From: Oscillospiraceae bacterium
Lineage (GTDB): Bacteria > Bacillota > Clostridia > Oscillospirales > Oscillospiraceae
NCBI GenBank assembly: GCA_009787625.1
Contig: WQSX01000012.1
Coordinates: forward strand, 1-62,505
Direction of reading: 5' to 3'
Length of the DNA: 62,505 bases
Within the stretch, counting starts at the first letter, position 1. Each line of letters begins with the position of its first letter. The notes beneath the pieces were generated by a model that worked only from the letters and a program-made list of their open reading frames with translations, was not told the origin of the DNA and did not search any database. A program made the translations under genes and the position numbers. Shown here piece after piece: positions 53,974 through 61,540 of the stretch.

Positions 53974-54825
53974 CTATCTCGGCAAAAACGAGCCAATAAA
54001 ATCTATTATATCCCTGCAAAACTCATCTCTTTTTTTATCGTTGTGAATCGCATGGAGAGAATCGTACTCTTTGAGTGTGACCATATCTCCTGCTTTTTTT
54101 GCAAATTCACGCATTGAATTATTATTCACGACAATTTCTTTATCGGCAAGTGCTAAGAATGTCGGAATGGCGAGCTCTCCTGCCCTTTCCATTGCAAAAT
54201 CGCATGAATTTAAAATCTCATTTAACATAAAAAACGATAAATATCCGTGATAAAATTCATCTTCTGTGACGCCTTTTGCCCTAACTTCGTCGCTTGAAAG
54301 TGTCTCGTTCTGCGGCTGGCGCTTTATGCGAACATTCGGCAAAATTCTGCTCAATACATTTAAAAAACCACGGGTTAACCTCCCGAATGGTTTATACAAA
54401 TTTAACCACGGTGATTCCACTATCGCACAAACATACTGTGATTGCTCCGCCTTTGACATTCGAAGCAATGTGTTGAGAACAATACCACCACCCATGCTAT
54501 GGCCATACAGGGCAATGGGAACACCCGGCGACAACTCTTTTGCTTTTTCAGTCACGTCCAGAATATCATCCACGAAGCTCTGATAGCCGGGGATTATACC
54601 ATGCCACTTTTTACTGCCGTCAGGAGGTGTGCCGTGCCCGCGTTGATCCAAGATAAGGCAGCCATAGCCCGCCTGACCAAGCTCCCCTGCTATTTCGGCA
54701 TAGAGCCCTGAATGCTCGCTAAAACCATGACTTATAATTATCACTGCCTTTTTGTCGGGATTATCCATTCCAATTGACAAGATAGGTATGGCAGTTCCAT
54801 CTTTTGCAGGTACCTGCACTTTCAT
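53974..54825 (-). CDS. Alpha/beta hydrolase, monoacylglycerol lipase-like
   Basis: A 283-residue serine hydrolase: IIISHGFSEHSGLYAEIAGEL, DQRGHGTPPDGSKKW, and the nucleophile elbow ALYGHSMGGGIVLN, with an Asp (LALADKEIVVNN) and His (DSLHAIHND) to complete the triad. This layout (H-G-x-x-E-H, D-x-R-G-H-G, G-H-S-M-G-G) is that of monoacylglycerol lipase/lysophospholipase. No signal peptide. Its start overlaps the CNNM-like gene stop by one base (TAATG) and it is followed by glpA, so it could release glycerol for that pathway. Confidence 0.82.
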   Translation of the reverse strand: MKVQVPAKDGTAIPILSIGMDNPDKKAVIIISHGFSEHSGLYAEIAGELGQAGYGCLILDQRGHGTPPDGSKKWHGIIPGYQSFVDDILDVTEKAKELSPGVPIALYGHSMGGGIVLNTLLRMSKAEQSQYVCAIVESPWLNLYKPFGRLTRGFLNVLSRILPNVRIKRQPQNETLSSDEVRAKGVTEDEFYHGYLSFFMLNEILNSCDFAMERAGELAIPTFLALADKEIVVNNNSMREFAKKAGDMVTLKEYDSLHAIHNDKKRDEFCRDIIDFIGSFLPR

Positions 54826-56135
54826 TACTCTCCCTCCGTCTCGCTCTCCGACTCAATAATTTCGACAATACACTCTTCAGCACGCCTTGCCTCGGTTTTT
54901 GTCACCGTGACTGAGAGATTTTCAAAAATGAAGCTGTCTCCGACTTCGGGGATTCGCCGTAACACATCCATTATCCATCCGCAAACAGTGTTTGACTCCG
55001 ACTCTGCTTTTATATCAAGGTGTGCGAACATGTCGGCAACATAAGCGGAGCATAATACCTTGTATTTCCCCTCACCTATTTCCACAAAATCCTCTACAGC
55101 CTCGTCGGATTCATCCAAAATATCACCCACAAGCCGCTCTAAAATATCATCCATAGTCACAATACCCTCTGTGCCGCCATACTCGTCTGTGACAATTGCC
55201 ATGTGACTGTGCGAATCTTTGAATAATGCAAGTATATCTGAAACTTTTGCACTGGTGACCGTAAAAACAGCCGGTGAGATGATTTCATTGAGTGAATCTG
55301 AGCCGCTCTCGCCGCTCGCCACCATGTACTTTAAGAAGTCACGAATATGTATAACCCCTTTGATGTGGTCGGGTGATGTTTCATAGACGGGAAGCCTTGA
55401 ATATCCGCTCTCTATAAATATCTCCGCAACCGTCGCCATATCTGCATCATGCGGCACACTCACCATGTCTACACGCGGCGTTACAATATCCCACGCCGCA
55501 AAGTCATTAAATGTGATAGCGTTTGTAATAAGAGTTGAATTTTCCGAGTCTATTGCTCCGTCATTTGCCGCTTCTTCCACCATGTAAATAAGCTCTTGCC
55601 CACGCATGGATTGCTCATCTTCGCTCACTTCCGATTCATCTGTCGTAAACGCCTTACTGAGCCTGTTCCTTATTTTCAAAACTACAAAGTTGATAGGCCT
55701 GAGAAGTGCCATCAAAAAGCGAATTATCGGTGCAACAGCAAGAGCAATCCGTTCGGGTTGCTCCTTTGCCATGCTCTTTGGAAACACATCTGTGAATATA
55801 ACAACTATCGCACTGATTACAATAGTTGAAAACAGATAGCCCCACTCGCCAATCAAACGCACAAATAGCGTCGCCGAAAGCGTTGCCGCAGCTATGGCAA
55901 CGGTATTGTTGAGTATGAGCAGTGTGGATATAACCCTGTCAAACTGCTCGTCATACATATGCGCAACAAGTTTTGCCCGCCGACCTTTCTTACCACTGAG
56001 TTCTTCTAAGCTATTAACTCTGGCACGCCGAAGAGACGAAAACGCCATCTCCGAAGCACTAAAAAAAGTACCCAGTGCAAGCAGTATTACGAGCGATACT
56101 GACGAAATAATGAAAAATGCCATGTCGGTATACAT
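54825..56135 (-). CDS. CNNM/CorC-type membrane protein with CBS pair (hemolysin family)
   Basis: A 436-residue protein: DUF21/CNNM transmembrane domain (residues about 1-150, with FFSASEMAFSSLRRARVNSLEE), two CBS domains (ITPRVDMVSVPHDADMATVAEIF to about residue 320; VTDEYGGTEGIVTMDDILERLVGDI), and a C-terminal CorC/HlyC domain. Family members are linked to magnesium or cobalt homeostasis; 'hemolysin' is historical. SD GAAAGGAATGGTCATTTTAA. First in the run leading to the lipase-like and glycerol genes, though a functional link is not obvious. Confidence 0.88.
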   Translation of the reverse strand: MYTDMAFFIISSVSLVILLALGTFFSASEMAFSSLRRARVNSLEELSGKKGRRAKLVAHMYDEQFDRVISTLLILNNTVAIAAATLSATLFVRLIGEWGYLFSTIVISAIVVIFTDVFPKSMAKEQPERIALAVAPIIRFLMALLRPINFVVLKIRNRLSKAFTTDESEVSEDEQSMRGQELIYMVEEAANDGAIDSENSTLITNAITFNDFAAWDIVTPRVDMVSVPHDADMATVAEIFIESGYSRLPVYETSPDHIKGVIHIRDFLKYMVASGESGSDSLNEIISPAVFTVTSAKVSDILALFKDSHSHMAIVTDEYGGTEGIVTMDDILERLVGDILDESDEAVEDFVEIGEGKYKVLCSAYVADMFAHLDIKAESESNTVCGWIMDVLRRIPEVGDSFIFENLSVTVTKTEARRAEECIVEIIESESETEGE

Positions 56136-56192
56136 TTAAAATGACCATTCCTTTCGGAGTTCATTAGACACAAAACAACTGAAACTCTGTGA

Positions 56193-56221
56193 ATTATAAC
56201 GTATTTTAATGATTTGTGCAA
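56193..56221 (-). promoter_or_regulatory. Predicted SigA promoter of the CNNM-lipase-glycerol run
   Basis: TTGCAC (56216-56221), 17 bases, TATAAT (56193-56198) on the minus strand. The 57-nt leader holds GAGTTTCA/TGAACTC and TTTTGTGTCTAAT, then GAAAGGAATGGTCATTTT. Confidence 0.6.
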
Positions 56222-56230
56222 GTTTTGCTG

Positions 56231-56815
56231 TTAATCAATAGCCTTAATAGTACGTGAATGGAACAACCCGCCTGCTACCGCTCCGCATAGTCCGCCAATA
56301 ATGTGCGAGAGCTGAGAGATGTTATCAACCGTGAAAATACCTGTTAAAATCTCGTTGCCCAGATAAAGCACCGCCACCAGAGGCACGGTTATCGGCAGTC
56401 TGCCTTGGCGAATATTTGTAAATGATGCGAGCAAAATCAGCATAAATACGATTCCGCTTGCGCCTACTGTCGCCACTGCGGGGAAAAGCAGTATGTTTGC
56501 AAGCCCTGTGATAAACGTAGTTATTGCGATAAACCAAACGAGGTTGCGGCTACCGTATTTTTCTTCAACCATAGGCCCAATGGCGAGAATCATCATGAAG
56601 TTACCGACATAATGCGCCAAATCGCCATGCACAAATATGTGCGTAAAAAGTCTGAGATATTGCATAGGGTCGACCCAGCTCGTCCTGCGTGACGCAAACA
56701 GGCTAATCATAAGCCCACCCGTGAAAAAGTCCACTACAACGACAGCCAGTGCAATGACAGTCAGCCACAAAATAACAGGTGCGTTAAAATCAATGGTAAA
56801 ACCTCTTCTTTTCAT
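56231..56815 (-). CDS. Rhomboid-family intramembrane serine protease
   Basis: A 194-residue protein with six hydrophobic helices. The catalytic serine is in VGASGIVFM (about residue 120) and the histidine in SHIIGGLCGAVAGG near residue 178. The L1-loop-type motif is HIFVHGDLAHYVGNFMMI. Cleaves substrates inside the membrane; targets unknown. ATG 56815 follows TTGGAGAAGGGT; an upstream in-frame TTG at 56827 is less likely. Monocistronic or first gene before the CNNM promoter. Confidence 0.9.
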   Translation of the reverse strand: MKRRGFTIDFNAPVILWLTVIALAVVVVDFFTGGLMISLFASRRTSWVDPMQYLRLFTHIFVHGDLAHYVGNFMMILAIGPMVEEKYGSRNLVWFIAITTFITGLANILLFPAVATVGASGIVFMLILLASFTNIRQGRLPITVPLVAVLYLGNEILTGIFTVDNISQLSHIIGGLCGAVAGGLFHSRTIKAID

Positions 56816-56929
56816 ACCCTTCTCCAATTTCCGTAAAATAGCTCATAAAATCGCAAGTATCAGTAGTATACCACAAAGCTTGGCATGTGAAAATAATAAA
56901 AATTTTCATAAAATTTATACTAAAAGTGT

Positions 56930-56956
56930 TAAGTTAAGTATCAAAAATTCCGATAA
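56930..56956 (+). promoter_or_regulatory. Candidate SigD (sigma-28)-type promoter
   Basis: TAAG (56930-56933), 15 bases, TCCGATAA (56949-56956), close to TAAA-N15-GCCGATAA. The gene at 57061 begins about 105 bases downstream after a leader ending in AAGGAGG. The repeated unit GTTAAGTTAAG is shared with the region upstream of the gene at 60315-61193. Confidence 0.45.
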
Positions 56957-57060
56957 ATAAGATACGGAGTATTATTTTAATAAGCTCACTAATGGACGGA
57001 GACCAAAAGTGACGAGGAGTTGCGAATTTTGAGGGGTTCGCACAGCAAGGAGGCTATATT

Positions 57061-57882
57061 ATGAGGCTTAATACAGCGCATACGCATACATTTAATACCC
57101 AGCCCGCCAAACCTAAGCATGTTGCACATGGTGCGGCAACCAAGGCAAAAAACATTAAAGCGCTCGAAAATCAAAGCGCATTCTTCTTAGAGCAAGAAGA
57201 GGACATTTTTGATTTTCTTGATTGGACAAATCAAGAAAATCAATCACATATGAGTGTCCTTGCAGAGCAAAACGAGGCGGTATCAGGCAACAGTGAGAGA
57301 CCTACAGATAATTCAGGCAACCTCACCAGACGGCTTGTTTCTGCCAACAACACGTTTATTATCCACAGAATCATCGGCGATGCCTTCATGGATTTAGGCG
57401 AACTTCGCATGGCTCTCGCTCATGCCGATGACGAAGAGTCTGAACAGTTGCGCCAGATTATAAGAAGGCTCGAAAGAGTTGTAAGACGCGGCAACAGAAA
57501 AATTCGCGAACTTTCCAGAGAAGCTTCACTAGAGCGAAAATCCGAAAAAGCTGAAAGAGACGACCAAGCACAACGCGCAAGAGCGATTGAGGCGGAAATG
57601 AAACGGCAAATTCTGCGCCGCAGACAACGCGAGCGTGGTTATTTAGAAGAACTTAATCGTGAAGAAATGGAAGGCGCAAAAGCGGATGCTTTAGATTTTC
57701 TCGACACGGCAATGCGAGCAAAGATTGCCGCCAAAGCACAACAGCTTGCCGCTAAACAAGTTGCCGCAGGCAGTTTTGGTGGCTTCGATATGTCCGGCAC
57801 AAACGCTTTTGAAGGTGGATCCCTAGAAGGTGACAGCGGAGCCGAAGGCGCAGTCTCAGGAGAACTGGATATTTCTGTGTAA
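57061..57882 (+). CDS. Uncharacterised charged helical protein (273 aa)
   Basis: I do not recognise this family. Residues 1-60 are polar. Residues about 95-215 are strongly charged and helical (QIIRRLERVVRRGNRKIREL, LERKSEKAERDDQAQRARAI, MKRQILRRRQRERGYLEELN) and probably coiled coil. The C-terminal 40 residues are Gly/Ala/Ser-rich (AAGSFGGFDMSGTNAFEGG). No signal peptide or membrane helix. SD AAGGAGG. A SigD-like promoter upstream hints at a motility-associated protein; that is inference only. Confidence 0.7.
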   Translation: MRLNTAHTHTFNTQPAKPKHVAHGAATKAKNIKALENQSAFFLEQEEDIFDFLDWTNQENQSHMSVLAEQNEAVSGNSERPTDNSGNLTRRLVSANNTFIIHRIIGDAFMDLGELRMALAHADDEESEQLRQIIRRLERVVRRGNRKIRELSREASLERKSEKAERDDQAQRARAIEAEMKRQILRRRQRERGYLEELNREEMEGAKADALDFLDTAMRAKIAAKAQQLAAKQVAAGSFGGFDMSGTNAFEGGSLEGDSGAEGAVSGELDISV

Positions 57883-57912
57883 CTTATGGGGTTCTGCTTT
57901 TTAAAGATATTC

Positions 57913-57941
57913 TTGACGTTTGCGCTTAGAAATGTTAAAAT
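57913..57941 (+). promoter_or_regulatory. Consensus promoter of the antisense RNA
   Basis: TTGACG (57913-57918), 17 bases, TAAAAT (57936-57941). No ORF with an SD follows, but a structured RNA and terminator do. Confidence 0.7.
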
Positions 57942-57947
57942 CTAAAC

Positions 57948-58070
57948 ATAAAAGAGAGAGTGCTGTAACACTCTCTCGGGCAACAGCCGCCAAGGCGGTG
58001 GGCTTGCTTCGTATTTCAAGAGGAAATAATCGGCTCGCCTAAGGTTTCGGGAGGCCGGTTATTTCGTTCT
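57948..58070 (+). ncRNA. Probable antisense antitoxin RNA
   Basis: Predicted RNA of about 120 nt from the promoter at 57913. It contains hairpins GAGAGTG/CACTCTC (57954-57977) and GCCGCC-AA-GGCGGT, and ends in the hairpin 58024-58064 (AATAATCGGC...GCCGGTTATT) followed by TTCGTTCTGTTTCTTTT. Its 3' end is complementary to the 3' end of the small toxin-like gene on the other strand, which uses the same hairpin as terminator. That layout is the one known for Fst/RNAII- and TxpA/RatA-type systems. Confidence 0.6.
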
Positions 58071-58184
58071 GTTTCTTTTACGCTTGCTGACCTTGCGGTT
58101 CTTGTGGAGCTCACGGTTTTTTACTATGTCGTATATAAGGCGTGCGATTTTCACCGCGACCATCAAAACTTCATATACCGTCAT
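58059..58184 (-). CDS. Small holin-like type I toxin candidate (41 aa)
   Basis: A 41-residue ORF beginning MTVYEVLMVAVKIARLIYDI and ending in a highly basic tail (HKNRKVSKRKRNRTK). The MTVYE start and short hydrophobic helix resemble Firmicute holin-like toxins, although two basic residues interrupt this helix. It has a very strong SD (GGAGGTGGAGTA) and a consensus promoter at 58289-58318, with a leader of about 100 nt. Its stop codon lies in the terminator hairpin shared with the opposing antisense RNA. Too short for routine gene calling. Confidence 0.55.
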   Translation of the reverse strand: MTVYEVLMVAVKIARLIYDIVKNRELHKNRKVSKRKRNRTK

Positions 58185-58288
58185 TACTCCACCTCCCTCC
58201 GGTTGAGTAACATCTACCCTCCCTTTGAAGAAGCAAGCCCTGAAACGTCAAAAAATTCGTACCGCCCTAACGCTCTGTGCTTACGACA

Positions 58289-58318
58289 ATTATACGCCTG
58301 TAAAACACCGCTTGTCAA
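58289..58318 (-). promoter_or_regulatory. Consensus promoter of the toxin-like gene
   Basis: TTGACA (58313-58318), 18 bases, TATAAT (58289-58294) on the minus strand. Confidence 0.7.
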
Positions 58319-58334
58319 TACACATTTAAGTGTT

Positions 58335-58381
58335 AAAAATACCGCCAAAGTGTTGAAAATTCACACTTTGGCGGTATTTTT
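58335..58381. terminator. Strong bidirectional terminator-like hairpin
   Basis: AAAAATACCGCCAAAGTGT, a short loop, then ACACTTTGGCGGTATTTTT: a stem of about 18 bp with A-tract and T-tract on either side. It insulates the toxin promoter from the regulator gene to the right. Confidence 0.75.
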
Positions 58382-58460
58382 GTAGGGGACGCACACCGGG
58401 CGTCCTGCTTTTCGTAATTTAAGAATTATATCGTTTAGGAGAAAATAAAGCAAGTTGGTG

Positions 58461-58489
58461 TTGACTTTTTGTTCTGTTTGTATTATACT
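58461..58489 (+). promoter_or_regulatory. Predicted promoter of the GntR-type regulator
   Basis: TTGACT (58461-58466), 17 bases, TATACT (58484-58489). It is followed by ACTATATACGACAACTATC, a plausible site for autoregulation. Confidence 0.6.
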
Positions 58490-58535
58490 ATATACGACAA
58501 CTATCATCATTACAACAAGAAACGAGGTGAGTAAA

Positions 58536-58907
58536 ATGCTGATGAAACTTGACTTTACCAGCGAAGTACCCATTTACAGACAGATCCACGACCAGCTTGT
58601 CATGGGCATAGCAGACGGAAGATTGCAGGCAGGCGAAAATTTACCCACGGTTCGTGCGCTTGCAAATGAAACAGGTGTTAACGTCATGACCATAAACAAA
58701 GCATATCAACTCCTCAAACAAGAGGGCCATATTCAAACAGACCGCCGAAAAGGAACTCTTGTTGCAGGAAACACAGTCTCAAAACCTTGTGAAACTACGT
58801 TATCAGAACTCAAACTGACAGCGGCAACAGCAAAACTATCAGGAGTTGAGCGAGATGAGTGGCTAGAGCTCTGCTCCACTGCATACGACTCATTATGTAC
58901 TAGTTAA
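58536..58907 (+). CDS. GntR-family regulator, YtrA subfamily
   Basis: A 123-residue repressor-like protein: the GntR winged helix (VPIYRQIHDQLVMGIADGRLQAGENLPTVRALANETGVNVMTINKAYQLLKQEGHIQTDRRKGT) and only a short C-terminal helix, which is typical of YtrA-type regulators of transporter or membrane-protein operons. ATG 58536 follows GAGGTGAGTAAA. It is 24 bases upstream of a membrane protein, which it probably regulates together with itself. Confidence 0.9.
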   Translation: MLMKLDFTSEVPIYRQIHDQLVMGIADGRLQAGENLPTVRALANETGVNVMTINKAYQLLKQEGHIQTDRRKGTLVAGNTVSKPCETTLSELKLTAATAKLSGVERDEWLELCSTAYDSLCTS

Positions 58908-58931
58908 AATAATTATAAAGGGGGATTTCAA

Positions 58932-60326
58932 ATGTTGGCGATGAACATAATTATGGTTGCGAGTTTCTTTCCTGCTTGGTTTCTTGTGTATTTTATGGCA
59001 AAAAACTACGCCGAGCCAAAGAAAAACATAATCATAGGCACGACTTTACCACAGGAAATACACAGCGATGAGCAAGTTGAGGCGATTTCCAAAAGCTTTC
59101 ATAAATGGTTGAACATCACGATGTTTCCAATGCTCCCTGCACTTTTTGTGCCATTCTTCACGCAGTCCATGGGGCTTGCTACAACATGGTACATGACGTG
59201 GTTATTAGCACTGATTGTTGCCCTCTACGGAGTATTCGCCCACCACCGAGGTAAGCTCATGAAGCTAAAGCGAGAAAACAATTGGTACGGCGAATCTACA
59301 GGTGAGACATTTGCCGATATCAAAGCCGCAACTCTCCCTGTTCACAAAATCAGCAGTATTTGGTTTTTGCTCCCTACACTTATAAGTTTTATTCCCGTTA
59401 TTTATACCATTTTTACAGGCGCTGAACTTGCGTCCATGATTTTATATACTTCCTTTGCGTTGACAACATTACTGCTTTGGCCATTTTACTATTTAATCTT
59501 CCGTGTGCGCTCTGAAGTTGTCAATGACGACCTCACACTTACAATGGCACTCACTCGTATGCGGCGTTACAATTGGGGCAAAATGTGGATTGCTTTAATA
59601 TGGGCTACAGGGCTGCTCAACATACTCCTTTGGCTGTTCCCGGAAAACTCAATCGCCTTTCTCATAATAATTCTGACCTATTCGGCAGCATTAATCTTTA
59701 TGGTTATAAAAGTGGAGTTCGACACAAGAACATCACAACAAAATCTCACCGCGGATAACATCGGTGAACTATATCTTGACGAAGACGACTACTGGATTGG
59801 CGGACTTTTTTACCATAACCCAAACGATACACATTTTATGGTTAACTACCGCGTAGGCATGGGCATGACCGTAAACCTCGCCAAATTAGGTGCGAAAATA
59901 CTGATGGGGTTTGCGTTAATAAGTATAATTGCCATGCCCTTTATAGGGATATGGGTACTCGTAGAAGAACAAACGCCCGTACAGCTTGTTCTCACCGAAA
60001 CGGAGGTGGTAGCACGCCACACCACAGTCACCTACACAATACCAATTTCCGACATTGATTCCATTGAATTATACGAAGAACTACCGTGGATTATAGGAAG
60101 AACTGCCGGAACGGGCTTACCAAATGTAAACAAAGGCAGATTCACCGTCTCCGGGTACGGTGCAACCAATCTGAATATACATCCTGAGCACCCGCCATTT
60201 CTGCTGATAACAGCGGGTGAGAGGACATATTTACTCAACGACGCCAATAGTAGCATCACACGCGAAATATACGATAGTATTGTCGATTATAAAGAGGCAG
60301 GGCAACTACTCAGCTCAATTTCTTGA
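58932..60326 (+). CDS. DUF1648/DUF5808-type membrane protein
   Basis: A 464-residue membrane protein with about eight hydrophobic helices in the first 340 residues. The DUF5808-like segment DEDDYWIGGLFYHNPNDTHFMVNYRVGMGMTVNLAKLG is near residues 277-315. A last transmembrane segment (FALISIIAMPFIGIWVLV) is followed by a C-terminal domain of about 110 residues. Proteins of this type are often encoded after YtrA-type GntR regulators, as here. Function unknown; possibly envelope-stress related. SD AAAGGGGG. The last 12 bases overlap a convergent gene. Confidence 0.82.
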   Translation: MLAMNIIMVASFFPAWFLVYFMAKNYAEPKKNIIIGTTLPQEIHSDEQVEAISKSFHKWLNITMFPMLPALFVPFFTQSMGLATTWYMTWLLALIVALYGVFAHHRGKLMKLKRENNWYGESTGETFADIKAATLPVHKISSIWFLLPTLISFIPVIYTIFTGAELASMILYTSFALTTLLLWPFYYLIFRVRSEVVNDDLTLTMALTRMRRYNWGKMWIALIWATGLLNILLWLFPENSIAFLIIILTYSAALIFMVIKVEFDTRTSQQNLTADNIGELYLDEDDYWIGGLFYHNPNDTHFMVNYRVGMGMTVNLAKLGAKILMGFALISIIAMPFIGIWVLVEEQTPVQLVLTETEVVARHTTVTYTIPISDIDSIELYEELPWIIGRTAGTGLPNVNKGRFTVSGYGATNLNIHPEHPPFLLITAGERTYLLNDANSSITREIYDSIVDYKEAGQLLSSIS

Positions 60327-61193
60327 ACCCTCTATAAGCACATCCAGTTTTTGCCACATGTCTTCCAGCCATGTTGTGCTTCCACCAGTAAACTCAATAG
60401 GCGTAACACTGTCTATTTCCAGTAATGTCCTGATTGTAGCTAGTCCCGCAAGATTGCCGTCATCGTCCAGCATAAAGCTCAGAATCAGCGATTGACCGGG
60501 ATTTAGCTCACTCCACTGTTCAAGCTGTGGCACTAACTCTTCAAAATCACGGATTATGCTCATGACCCGCTCCATCTCAGCAGGGTCTGCCGCCATGCGC
60601 TCAAGAAGTGCCTCATCTATTTGAATGTTACGAAAACCTGTTTGCCAGTCGCCATTGATGACCCAACCGGGCATCATTTCTCTCAGTTCATCCAAAACAT
60701 CCTGCGCTGTTCTCGCTGTGCTTGTCTGACTTGTCGCAGTAACTTGGCTTGTGACCGGAGAACTCGTCGTCTCCGGTGTCGCCCTTGGTGCCACAGATAG
60801 CGAATCCTGTGCGGTCGTCTGCGCCGGTGATTGCGAGTTTGTCTCCGTATTTGTGCTCACTGTGTAGACCATAGCTGGATCTGCTTGATGAGCATTGGCG
60901 GCCTCATTCAAATTAGAAGTTATTGCATCAATTACGCTTTGAATCTGAGGCGCTTGCTCCGAAGTGGAGTTTGCACCAAACGCACTCGCATCAATAGTAT
61001 TTTTGTTTACTGTTTTCTTTGAAAGTTCAACGCTATCTTGCGGTGTAGGTGCCGTCCTCACCACACGCCCCAAGCTCTTCCCCTGAATGCCATTTCTTGT
61101 CGGCATTTCCCCATTCGGGCGCAATTGATTCGAATCGAATCGCGACCTGTTTGTGCCTCCTGCGATATTTGCGTTACTAACATTGTTTGCCAT
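60315..61193 (-). CDS. Uncharacterised protein with Ser/Thr-rich linker and DUF6033-like C-terminus
   Basis: 292 residues. The N-terminus (ANNVSNANIAGGTNRSRFDS) and middle (residues about 95-165, many Ser/Thr/Ala/Gln) look disordered. The C-terminal half (QDVLDELREMMPGWVIN, IQIDEALLERMAADPAEMER, SLILSFMLDDDGNLAGLATI) resembles DUF6033 proteins; that match is from memory and moderate. No signal peptide. SD AAAGGGGTCAATAATT. The upstream GTTAAGTTAAG...CGATAT is like the promoter region of the gene at 57061, so the two may be co-regulated. Confidence 0.6.
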   Translation of the reverse strand: MANNVSNANIAGGTNRSRFDSNQLRPNGEMPTRNGIQGKSLGRVVRTAPTPQDSVELSKKTVNKNTIDASAFGANSTSEQAPQIQSVIDAITSNLNEAANAHQADPAMVYTVSTNTETNSQSPAQTTAQDSLSVAPRATPETTSSPVTSQVTATSQTSTARTAQDVLDELREMMPGWVINGDWQTGFRNIQIDEALLERMAADPAEMERVMSIIRDFEELVPQLEQWSELNPGQSLILSFMLDDDGNLAGLATIRTLLEIDSVTPIEFTGGSTTWLEDMWQKLDVLIEGSRN

Positions 61194-61277
61194 AATTATT
61201 GACCCCTTTCACTCCATTAATAATTCTCTCTATTCCCCTTGCATTTTTAAATTTAGTATTCTCTAACAGCAGTTTTT

Positions 61278-61307
61278 ATATCGTCAGCTTTTACAAGCTT
61301 AACTTAA
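61278..61307 (-). promoter_or_regulatory. Possible SigD-like promoter
   Basis: Minus strand: TTAAGTTAAG (61298-61307), then GACGATAT (61278-61285). The spacing fits SigD only approximately (13 or 17 instead of 15). The rest of the 347-bp gap 61194-61540 holds a palindrome GTTCCGAA...TTCGGAAC near 61328-61350 and no convincing gene. Confidence 0.3.
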
Positions 61308-61540
61308 CTCATCACAAAAACAAAAATAGTTCCGAAAAAATCATTCGGAACACGCAAAGCGAAGCTTTTACATCCTTTATCTCCTCGCGAGGCGCATCCT
61401 TGCATCTCGAATATTCAATTAGAGAACTTTCCCCGTCCTTATTATCGTAAACAAAATGAAAAACTTTAGTTTTTTAATAAAATTTTTCGATAAATTCACG
61501 GACTGCTATTTTCGATACAGCATCAAGCTCGATGGTCTAA

